Position numbers and translations under genes: made by a program. From NCBI GenBank assembly GCA_032433765.1, contig JAVIAB010000102.1, positions 16,670,732-16,734,731 of the forward strand: a stretch of DNA of 64,000 bases, read 5' to 3'. The first letter of the stretch is position 1; each line of letters begins with the position of its first letter. The notes beneath the pieces were generated by a model. It did not search any database. It saw nothing but the letters and a program-made list of their open reading frames with translations, and was not told where the DNA came from. This DNA is from Megaustenia siamemsis (Eukaryota; Mollusca; Gastropoda; Stylommatophora; Ariophantidae). Positions 54,360 through 64,000 of this stretch are shown piece after piece.

Positions 54360-54446
54360 GGCTGCGGTAAAGCTGTGTACCAGGAGCAAGTAGTGAGGTG
54401 TAACGTACACTCCTACAAGGTTTGATGACAGCTTTACAAAAGAAGA
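54360..54446 (-). mobile_element. Penelope-like terminal fragment
   Basis: GCTGCGGTAAAGCTG ... GATGACAGCTTTACAA matches arm 1 at 27796-27872, including the GTAAAGCTG/CAGCTTTAC inverted pair. The CCGAAACGTC part is absent. Confidence 0.45.
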
Positions 54447-54449
54447 TCA

Positions 54450-54635
54450 TTTTTGTTGTATTTCAAATTGTGATAAATTCTTGATGCATTTCAAATATTA
54501 ATAAATTCTTGATCTATTTCAAATATTAATAAATTCTTGATCTATTTCAAATATTAAATAAATTCTTGATGTATTTCAAATATTAATAAATTCTTGATGT
54601 ATTTCAAATATTAATAAATTCTTGATGTATTTGTA
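54450..54635. repeat. 28-bp minisatellite, about six copies
   Basis: Unit AAATATTAATAAATTCTTGA plus TGTATTTC. Confidence 0.92.
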
Positions 54636-54970
54636 TTTAAATACACAGAAAAAGAAACGTCAGCCATTGTGAACTTTTGGGTAATGAAATAATGAAACCA
54701 GTTTTCTTATTTTCTTCCGGTTATTATTATTCTTATTATTTTTTTTAGGGGTAGAGGTCGCGCTGATTGTAGGACAATGAGATTCAGTCTGAAGAGCAAT
54801 CCTGTTAAAGAAGCCCTCGTGAGAGCAACAACACGAGACTCAGATCGGGAATTACAGTCTGCCTGGTGGGAAACCTTACTCGTTGACGCTATGTGCTCGT
54901 GCAGAGCCCGTTAACTGTTCAGACATTCAACGAGGCGCTTGGGAGTGGTAATACTATATCAGTGAATGGA
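54636..54970. other. spacer, no gene seen
   Basis: Unique sequence of about 335 bp. Nothing recognised. Confidence 0.4.
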
Positions 54971-55084
54971 GTGGTGGTGATGATGATGAGGATGAGGATG
55001 ATGATGATGGTGTTGGTGTTGATGGCGAATGATGGTGGGGATGTCGATGACGACGACGACGATGATGATGATAATAACTATGAC
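54971..55084. repeat. (GAT)n, left part
   Basis: GAT/GAC/GGT trinucleotides interrupted at the right by SINE1; continues at 55361. Confidence 0.9.
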
Positions 55085-55097
55085 TATGATGAGGATG

Positions 55098-55353
55098 GAG
55101 TCGCGATAGCTCAGTGGTTAGTCAACTGAACTACAAAGGATAAGAGGTCGGGTTCGATCCTGATCGACGGCTTCCAGGTTCACCCAGTCTTAAATGAGTA
55201 CCGGATTTTTCTATGAAAGTAAAGCGGCACGGGCGTAATACCGACCATATTCTCCAAAAAATCATGTGCTGAAGGTCTGTAAAAAATGATGGTCACTAAC
55301 ACCATATTACCTATACACCACTTGACCTGACAGGGCTCTTGACTTCTATTTTA
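55098..55353 (+). mobile_element. SINE1 inserted in a GAT microsatellite
   Basis: A box GATAGCTCAGTGGTTAG, B box GGTTCGATCCT and full body. Flanks TATGATGAGGATG (55085-55097) and TATGATTAGGATG (55354-55366) differ at one base. Confidence 0.92.
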
Positions 55354-55360
55354 TATGATT

Positions 55361-55472
55361 AGGATGATGACGACTATGATGATCATGATGATGATGACGA
55401 TGATGATGATAATAACGATGATAAAAATGATAATTATTATAATACTGATTATCGTCAGGATGATGATGACGA
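55361..55472. repeat. (GAT)n, right part
   Basis: Continuation of the array at 54971 after the SINE1 insertion. Confidence 0.9.
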
Positions 55473-55534
55473 ATTCCCACAAAAGTTCGGTTTTAATTAC
55501 TTTTTTCTCAATTTGTGTATCTTGTCATCAATCA

Positions 55535-55893
55535 CTGGAGGCTGTAGAAATGTGGTCTTACAGAAGAATGTTGAGAATACCATGGACAGCTAAGAAGTGT
55601 AATGAAGATGTTCTGAGAGAGGCCAAAACAAAAAGAGAGCTAATTTCCAATATTAGGAAGAAACAATCATCATTTTTTGGCCATGTAATGAGAAGAGAAC
55701 AACTGGAATATATTGTAACAACTGTGAAAATTGAGGGACAAAGAGATAGAGGGAAGCAAAGAGAAGAGATACCAGACAGCTTAAGAGAATGGCTTTGGCA
55801 GAAGGTCAACAACAGAAATGATAAATAACTGTCGAGATCGAAAGTTTGGGAGAGACATGATCACCTACGCCAGCAGACATGATACTTGACGAT
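55535..55893 (+). mobile_element. LINE B 3' fragment
   Basis: Long open C-terminal frame: LEAVEMWSYRRMLRIPWTAK, KCNEDVLREAKTKRELISNI, KKQSSFFGHVMRREQLEYIV, then DRGKQREEIPDSLREWLWQK and a stop. Ends GATACTTGACGATGATA. Confidence 0.9.
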
Positions 55894-55899
55894 GATATC

Positions 55900-56304
55900 C
55901 GTTCCAATACAACATATAAGGATTTTAAAAATGGTAAGGAAAGCACTAAAGATATCACTAAACCATAGTTGCATCCAGTGTTACTTTATTGTTGCAAATC
56001 ATGGACAGTAAACAAAGAGATATAACGATGGATAGAAACAGTTCAAACGTGTTTTTTGTTTTTTTTAAAAGAAGGATGTCTAAGATATCCTCGACAGCCA
56101 GTAAAATCCAGTAATGAGGTTCTAAAAGAGGCAGTGAGGAAGATTGTAAAACAAATGAGGAAAAGAGGCTCTAGATTTGTGGGGCATGTGTGGAGAAGAG
56201 GTAGGTTTGAATAGTAACAACAGAAAAAGACAGATGGTCGAAAAGATAGAGGTAGACAAATCGAAAAGATGATGGGCGGTTTGATGTCGTGGAATGGGAA
56301 AAGA
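55900..56304 (+). mobile_element. diverged LINE B-like fragment, left part
   Basis: Plus-strand traces: ESWTVNKEI, then RYPRQPVKSSNEVLKEAVRK, KRGSRFVGHVWRRGRFE and DRGRQIEKMMGGLMSWNGK. Resumes at 56675 after a LINE J insertion. Confidence 0.75.
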
Positions 56305-56663
<359 letters not shown>

Positions 56664-56674
56664 ATGGGAAAAGA

Positions 56675-56766
56675 TCAAGGTCGACGCATAAGATGGAGAA
56701 TGATGGAAAAACATGATATTCAACGCCTCTCGACAAGGGCCATGAATGAATGAATGAATGAATGAG
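56675..56766 (+). mobile_element. diverged LINE B-like fragment, right part, with (GAAT) tail
   Basis: Plus strand reads RIRWRMMEKHDIQRLSTRAM, comparable to RRLWRDMITYANRYGP of LINE B, and ends in TGAATGAATGAATGAATGAA (56743-56765). Confidence 0.65.
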
Positions 56767-57044
56767 TGTATCAAGGCTGATGATTGAAAGATCTTTGGTG
56801 CTAATTGTTTGGACTGATGCAACAAAACTGCCGACGCAGCAGACCATGGCGGTATAAATGAATGAATAAAAACAACACCCAAAGTGACCACACGGCGTGT
56901 GAAATGTCAGTACAGCGTCAACGTTATCGACCTCAGCAACAATCAATACATACATGGACTCACTACAACGAGCACTTCTGGACAAGTAAAGTTTCAAACA
57001 GCCATCTTCGAACTCAAACTGACAGAGAATAATAAAATATGGTA
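56767..57044. other. spacer, no gene seen
   Basis: Unique sequence between LINE B-like end and repeat R copy 3. Confidence 0.35.
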
Positions 57045-57475
57045 GCTGTAGAAAGTAGTGGAAGGCCCCCGTATCACTGCAAACGAATGAAAATCCATAA
57101 TTGCTCAACCTCCCGTACCACTGGAATCATCTGAATTAAAACTCATCTCATTGAAGAATTCAAACAAAGAAAGGTAGCTGCAGTTCTCATCATAGCAGCC
57201 ACAGCATACGCCAAAAGACATAAGGCGCAGCCACACTGATAGTGAACGCAACGAACTGTCCTTCGTCGTACGATATCATCATTCATCGTAAACAATCGGA
57301 ACATGATCCGGTTGAAAAATACAGCCCAATGTGTGACAGAGCACTAAACTCAGTAGCTCCGGCAGCAATCCGGACATAGAATATGAGGAAACTGCAACAA
57401 GGAACATTTTTAAAACAGAGCCTCAACGGTTCCTGTCGCCTATCCGCCATATTGACCGAAAGTCCTGAAAGTATG
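57045..57475 (+). repeat. dispersed repeat R, copy 3 (inverted)
   Basis: Starts GTGGAAGGCCCCCGTATCAC and ends GCCATATTGACCGAAAGTCC. The plus-strand coding trace runs HCKRMKIHNCSTSRTTGIIR, then AKRHKAQPH and a stop, matching the minus-strand traces of copies 1 and 2. Confidence 0.78.
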
Positions 57476-57719
57476 GTCTTTATCGGCACACATTGGCAGC
57501 AACAATATTATCATATGCTGTTTATTTAATTCTCTCTTGTTTGGAATGATCTCTTGACAGAGTACTTTTGTTTCATCTCTAGATTCTACACTTCCCTCCA
57601 TTTCAGTTGTTTTCTTGTCCTATATTCACATAGGCTAATAGTGTTAGTCAATCGTTGGATGATACTATTCCATATATGTCTATGTACTTGTCTTGTTGGC
57701 TAAAGAACAAAATAAAAAC
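57476..57719. other. spacer, no gene seen
   Basis: AT-rich unique sequence. Nothing recognised. Confidence 0.35.
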
Positions 57720-57796
57720 AAGAAAAGAAATAAATCGTCAGAAATAGAGGGAACTGACTTCTACACACTGTGCCGTCTACGACTCGAACAGAACTA
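57720..57796 (+). mobile_element. possible LINE J-related 3' end
   Basis: CTTCTACACACTGTGCCGTC then TACGACTCGAACAGAACTAG is similar to the LINE J terminus (GGTCTACGCCCTATGAGCC, TACGGCTCGAAAGG) and, like it, leads straight into a tetranucleotide array. Confidence 0.4.
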
Positions 57797-58275
57797 GGTA
57801 AATAGCTAACTAACTAACCAACTAACTAACCAACTAACTAACGAACAAAGTAATTAATTGACTAATTAAATAATTAACCAACGAACTAATTAATTAACTA
57901 TTTAAATAAGTAAATAACTAATTAGCTAATTAATTTTATAATTAACTAATTAACTAATTACCTAACTAACGAACTAACTAACTAATTAACTAACTAACCA
58001 AGTAACAAAGTAACTCAATAACTAACTAATTAACTAACTAACCAAGTAACAAAGTAACTCACTAACTAACTAATTAACTAACTAATTAACTAACTAACTA
58101 ATTAAATAAGTAATTAACTAATTAGTTAATTAATTTACTTATTAATTAATTAATTAACTAACTAATTAACTAACTAAATAGCTAATGAACTAATTAATTA
58201 ACTAAGTAACTAACTAATTAACCAAAGAACTAACAAACTAATCAACTGGCTAATTAATTAATTAACTATTATTGC
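57797..58275. repeat. (TAAC/TAAT)n tetranucleotide array
   Basis: About 480 bp of TAAC, TAAT and related units (AACTAACTAATTAACTAACC), strongly interrupted. Confidence 0.95.
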
Positions 58276-58336
58276 TAATTCCTCTTGATGCCGATCTCCT
58301 ATCTATACATGTTTTCTTTCTTTTGAATGTTTTCAG

Positions 58337-58456
58337 TATCACGAGGTAGCGTCCTTAGAGTCAGGACATTCCAATATCCGTTCCGCAGCACTTTCCAACA
58401 CCAGCTCTATGTGTTTACTCCGATTGTCCTGCTAAATACAGCTAAGTTATGTTCCG
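58337..58456 (+). CDS. candidate internal exon, 120 bp, function unknown
   Basis: Preceded by a pyrimidine-rich tract ending in an acceptor (TTTCTTTTGAATGTTTTCAG, CAG at 58334-58336) and followed by a strong donor (GTTCCG then GTAAGT at 58457). Its length is divisible by 3, and one frame is open throughout: SRGSVLRVRTFQYPFRSTFQ, then HQLYVFTPIVLLNTAKLCSG. No domain is recognised. It is the only segment with paired consensus splice sites around an open frame that I noticed. It could equally be a non-coding RNA exon or chance; no partner exon is visible. Confidence 0.25.
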
Positions 58457-58671
58457 GTAAGTGCTTACCTCTTTTGTTTCCATCAAATAGTCTGAAAAAA
58501 TGTTATTTATTCGTTTTTTTTTCATGATTACCTTCTTATGAATAGCTGTGTCTTCTTGTCTTGTTTGAACATTATTGCAACATGTTTTCTCCTCGTCTTA
58601 TATTGTTATTCTCTTCTCGCTGTCATTGTTCTACTTTGTATCGTTGATTCATTCTGACATTTTATTTCGTA
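58457..58671. other. spacer before the 34-bp satellite
   Basis: T-rich unique sequence; would be intronic if the preceding exon is real. Confidence 0.35.
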
Positions 58672-61600
58672 TTTGCTGTCTACTCTCTCATCTACTAAAG
58701 CACTATTTGCTGTCTACTCTCTCATCTACTAAAGCACTATTTGATGTCTCTTATCTACTAAAGCACTATTTGCTGTCTACTCTATCATCTACTAAAGCAC
58801 TATTTGCTGTCTCTTATCTACTAAAGCACTATTTGCTGTCTACTCTCTCATCTACTAAAGCACTATTTGCTGTCTCTTATCTACTAAAGCACTATTTGCT
58901 GTCTACTCTCTCATCTACTAAAGCACTATTTGCTGTCTCTTATCTACTAAAGCACTATTTGCTATCTACTCTCTCATCTACTAAAGCACTATTTGCTGTC
59001 TACTCTCTCATCTACCAAAGCACTATTTGCTATCTACTCTCTTATCTACTAAAGCAATTTTTGCGGTATCTTATTTACTAAAGCACTATTTGATGTCTAC
59101 TCTCTCATCTACTAAAGCACTATTTGCTCTCTACTCTCTCATCTACTAAAGCACCATTTGCTGTCTACTCTCTCATCTACTAAAGCAATATTTGATGTCT
59201 ACTCTCTCATCTACTAAAGCACTATTTGATGTCTATTCTCTCATCTACTAAAGCACTATTTGCTCTCTACTCTCTCATCTACTAAAGCACCATTTGCTGT
59301 CTACTCTCTCATCTACTAAAGTACTATTTGCTGTCTACTCTCTCATCTACCAAAGCACTATTTGCTATCTACTCTCTCATCTACTAAAGCAATATTTGCT
59401 GTATCTTATTTACTAAAGCACTATTTGATGTCTACTCTCTCATCTACTAAAGCACTATTTGCTCTCTACTCTCTCATCTACTAAAGCACCATTTGCTGTC
59501 TACTCTCTCATCTACTAAAGCAATATTTGATGTCTACTCTCTCATCTACTAAAGCACTATTTGATGTCTACTCTCTCATCTACTAAAGCACTATTTGCTC
59601 TCTACTCTCTCATCTACTAAAGCACCATTTGCTGTCTACTCTCTCATCTACTAAAGCAATATTTGATGTCTACTCTCTCATCTACTAAAGCACTATTTGA
59701 TGTCTACTCTCTCATCTACTAAAGCACTATTTGCTCTCTACTCCCTCATCTACTAAAGCACTATTTGCTCTCTACTCTCTCATCTATTAAAGCACTATTT
59801 GCTGTCTACTCTCTCATCTACTAAAGCACTATTTGATGTCTACTCTCTCATCTACTAAAGCACCATTTGCTGTCTACTCTCTCATCTACTAAAGCAATAT
59901 TTGATGTCTACTCTCTCATCTACTAAAGCACCATTTGCTGTCTACTCTCTCATCTACTAAAGTACCATTTGCTGTCTACTCTCTCATCTAATAAAGCAAT
60001 ATTTGATGTCAACTTTCTCATCTACTAAAGCCCTATTTGATGTCTACTTTCTCATCTACTAAAGCAATATTTGATGTCTACTTTCTCATCTACTAAAGCA
60101 CTATTTGATGTCAACTTTCTCATCTACTAAAGCAATATTTGATGTCAACTTTCTCATCTACTAAAGCAATATTTGATGTCAACTTTCTCATCTACTAAAG
60201 CAATATTTGCTGACTACTTTCTCATCTAATAAAGCAATATTTGCTGACTACTCTCTCATCTACTAAAGCAATATTTGCTGACTACTCTCTCATCTACTAA
60301 AGCAATATTTGATGTCTACTCTCTCATCTACTAAAGCAATATTTGCTGTCTACTCTCTCATCTACTAAAGCAATATTTGCTGACTACTCTCTCATCTACT
60401 AAAGCAATATTTGATGTCTACTTTCTCATCTACTAAAGCAATATTTGATGTCTACTTTCTCATCTACTAAAGCAATATTTGATGTCTACTCTCTCATCTG
60501 CTAAAGCAATATTTGCTGAATACTTTCTCATCTACTAAAGCAATATTAGCTGAATACTTTCTCATCTACTAAAGCAATATTTGATGTCTACTTTCTCATC
60601 TGCTAAAGCACTATTTGATGTCTACTTTCTCATCTACTAAAGCAATATTTGATGTCTACTCTCTCATCTACTAAAGCAATATTTGCTGAATACTTTCTCA
60701 TTTACTATAGCAATCTTTGATGTCTACTTTCTCTTGTACTAAAGCAATATTTGATGTCTACTTTCTCATCTACTAAAGCAATATTTGATGTCTACTTTCT
60801 CATCTACTAAAGCAATATTTGATGTCTACTTTCTCATCTACTAAAGCAATATTTGATGTCTACTTTCTCATCTACTAAAGCACTATTTGATGTCTACTCT
60901 CTCATCTACTAAAGCACTATTTGCTGTCTCTTATCTACTAAAGCACTATTTGCTATCTACTCTCTCATCTACTAAAGCACTATTTGCTGTCTACTCTCTC
61001 ATCTACCAAAGCACTATTTGCTATCTACTCTCTCATCTACTAAAGCAATATTTGCTGTATCTTATTTACTAAAGCACTATTTGATGTCTACTCTCTCATC
61101 TACTAAAGCACCATTTGCTGTCTACTCTCTCATCTACTAAAGCACTATTTGTTGTCTCTTATCTGCTAAAGCACTATTTGCTGTCTACTCTCTCATCTAC
61201 TAAAGCACTATTTGATGTCTACTCTCTCATCTACTAAAGCACTATTTGCTCTCTACTCTCTCATCTACTAAAGCACCATTTGCTGTCTACTCTCTCCTCT
61301 ACTAAAGCAATATTTGATGTCTACTCTCTCATCTACTAAAGCACTATTTGATGTCTACTCTCTCATCTACTAAAGCACTAATTGCTCTCTACTCTCTCAT
61401 CTACTAAAGCACTATTTGCTCTCTACTCTCTCATCTATTAAAGCAGTATTTGCTGTCTACTCTCTCATCTACTAAAGCACTATTTGATGTCTACTCTCTC
61501 ATCTACTAATGCACTATTTGCTCTCTACTCTCTCATCTACTAAAGCACTATTTGTTCTCTACTCTCTCATCTACTAAAGCACCATTTCTGTCTACTCTCT

Positions 61601-64000
61601 CATCTACTAAAGCAATATTTGATGTCAACTTTCTCATCTACTAAAGCACTATTTGATGTCAACTTTCTCATCTACTAAAGCAATATTTGCTGACTACTCT
61701 CTCATCTACTAAAGCAATATTTGGTGACTACTCTCTCATCTACTAAAGCAATATTTGCTGACTACTCTCTCATCTACTAAAGCAGTATTTGATGTCTACT
61801 CTCTCATCTACTAAAGCACCATTTGATGTCTACTCTCTCATCTACTAAAGCAATATTTGATGTCTACTCTCTCATCTACTAAAGCACCATTTGCTGTCTA
61901 CTCTCTCATCTACTAAAGCAATATTTGATGTCTACTCTCTCATCTACTAAAGCACCATTTGCTGTCTACTCTCTCATCTACTAAAGTACCATTTGCTGTC
62001 TACTCTCTCATCTACTAAAGCAATATTTGATGTCAACTTTCTCATCTACTAAAGCAATATTTGATGTCTACTTTCTCATCTACTAAAGCACTATTTGATG
62101 TCAACTTTCTCATCTACTAAAGCAATGTTTGATGTCAACTTTCTCATCTACTAAAGCAATATTTGATGTCTACTTTCTCATCTACTAAAGCAATATTTGC
62201 TGACTACTTTCTCATCTACTAAAGCAATATTTGCTGACTACTCTCTCATCAACTAAAGCAATATTTGCTGACTACTCTCTCATCTACTAAAGCAATATTT
62301 GATGTCTACTCTCTCATCTACTAAAGCAATATTTGATGTCTACTCTCTCATCTACTAAAGCAATATTTGCTGACTACTCTCTCATCTACTAAAGCAATAT
62401 TTGATGTCTACTTTCTCATCTACTAAAGCAATATTTGATGTCTACTTTCTCATCTACTAAAGCAATATTTGATGTCTACTCTCTCATCTACTAAAGCAAT
62501 ATTTGCTGAATACTTTCTCATCTACTAAAGGAATACTTTCTCATCTACTAAAGCAATATTTGATGTCTACTTTCTCATCTACTAAAGCAATATTTGATGT
62601 CTACTTTCTCATCTACTAAAGCAATATTTTATGTCTACTTTCTCATCTACTAAAGCAATATTTGATGTCTACTCTCTCATCTACTAAAGCAATATTTGAT
62701 GTCTACTTTCTCATCTACTAAAGCAATATTTGATGTCTACTTTCTCATCTACTAAAGCACTATTTGATGTCTACTTTCTCATCTACTAAAGCACTATTTG
62801 ATGTCTACTTTCTCATCTACTAAAGCAATATTTGATGTCTACTTTCTCATCTACTAAAGCAATATTTGATGTCTACTTTCTAATCTACTAAAGCAATATT
62901 TGATGTCTACTTTCTCATCTACTAAAGCAATATTTGATGTCTACTCTCTCATCTACTAAAGCAATATTTGCTGTCTACTCTCTCATCTACTAAAGCAATA
63001 TTTGATGTCTACTCTCTCATCTACTAAAGCACTATTTGCTGTCTACTCTCTCATCTACTAAAGCACTATTTGATGTCTACTCTCTCATCTACTAAAGCAC
63101 TATTTGCTGTCTACTCTCTCATCTACTAAAGCACTATTTGCTGTCTACTCTCTCATCTACTAAAGCATATTTGATGTCTACTCTCTCATCTACTAAAGCA
63201 CTATTTGATGTCTACTCTCTCATCTACTAAAGCAATATTTGCTGAATACTTTCTCATCTACTAAAGCAATATTTGATGTCTACTTTCTCATCTACTAAAG
63301 CAATATTTGATGTCTACTTTCTCATCTACTAAAGCAATATTTGATGAATACTTTCTCATCTACTAAAGCAATATTTGATGTCTATTTTCTCATCTACTAA
63401 AGCAATATTTGATGTCTACTTTCTCATCTACTAAAGCAATATTTGATGTCTACTCTCTCATCTACTAAAGCACCATTTGCTGAATACTTTCTCATCTACT
63501 AAAGCAATATTTGATGTCTACTTTCTCATCTACTAAAGCAATATTTGATGTCTACTTTCTCATCTACTAAAGCAATATTTGATGTCAACATTCTCATCTA
63601 CTAAAGCAATATTTGATGTCTACTTTCTCATCTACTAAAGCAATATTTGATGTCTACTTTCTCATCTACTAAAGCACTATTTGATGTCTACTTTCTCATC
63701 TACTAAAGCAATATTTGATGTCTACTTTCTCATCTACTAAAGCAAAATTTGATGTCTACTTTCTCATCTACTAAAGCAATATTTGATGTCTTCTTTCTCA
63801 TCTACTAAAGCAATATTTGATGTCTACTTTCTCATCTACTAAAGCAATATTTGATGTCTACTTTCTCATCTACTAAAGCACTATTTGATGTCTACTTTCT
63901 CATCTACTAAAGCAATATTTGCTGTCTAATCTCTCATCTACTAAAGTAATATTTGCTGTCTACTCTCTCATCTACCAAAGCACTATTTGCTGACTACTCT
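58672..64000. repeat. 34-bp satellite, about 155 copies, runs off the window
   Basis: Unit CTACTCTCTCATCTACTAAA plus GCACTATTTGATGT. Two main variant groups exist: GCACTATTTGCTGTC with TACTCTC (left and some internal blocks) and GCAATATTTGATGTC with TACTTTC (from about 60000). A 29-bp short form lacking ACTCT alternates with 34-bp units at 58690-58960. The marker GTATCTTATTTAC recurs at 59066, 59401 and 61057, showing block duplications, including one of about 335 bp. Confidence 0.98.

Overview
This window looks like gene-poor, repeat-dominated nuclear DNA from an invertebrate animal. It has no operons, no ribosome-binding sites and no continuous gene. It does contain several families of non-LTR retrotransposon (LINE) fragments, tRNA-derived SINEs with Pol III A/B boxes, Penelope-like terminal sequences and very long tandem arrays. 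The LINE C-termini and tRNA-headed SINEs would fit a lophotrochozoan such as a mollusc, but this is an inference from style; nothing here proves the taxon. By my hand tally, tandem repeats cover roughly 45% of the window. Working names used throughout (LINE A to J, SINE1 to 4, repeat R, repeat R2) are mine.

Layout. 1-8 kb: an RNase H-bearing LINE (A) on the minus strand, a GATA array, one copy of repeat R, a 36-bp minisatellite and a 1.6-kb (GAT)n block fused to a LINE C fragment. 8-19 kb: a 4-kb pyrimidine-rich 18-bp satellite, then 29-bp, 24-bp, 22-bp, 17-bp and 16-bp arrays with LINE and SINE pieces between them. 19-22 kb: LINE G, whose reverse-transcriptase C-terminal region has been blown up by about 30 copies of a 58-bp unit. 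22-33 kb: a 20-bp array, many LINE 3' ends, inverted Penelope-like termini, and SINE1/SINE2/SINE3 copies, several with target-site duplications (TSDs). 33-44 kb: 28-, 22-, 19-, 40-, 35- and 27-bp arrays and a 2.3-kb ATC/ATT/ACC block. 44-58 kb: LINE B 3' ends, a second 18-bp satellite, a 44-bp array, nested retroposons with perfect TSDs, and a GATA array that is demonstrably the tail of a retroposed copy. 58.3 kb: one small candidate exon. 58.7-64 kb: a 34-bp satellite running off the end of the window.

The unifying theme is the link between retrotransposon ends and tandem repeats. Many LINE 3' ends stop in a short simple repeat (GAT, GATA, GA, GAA, GAAT, possibly TAAC). In several places these tails, or short internal LINE segments, have grown into arrays. 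I see no intact protein-coding gene, rRNA gene, functional tRNA gene or CRISPR array. The long open frames across the arrays are stop-free because the repeat unit lacks stops and should not be read as proteins.
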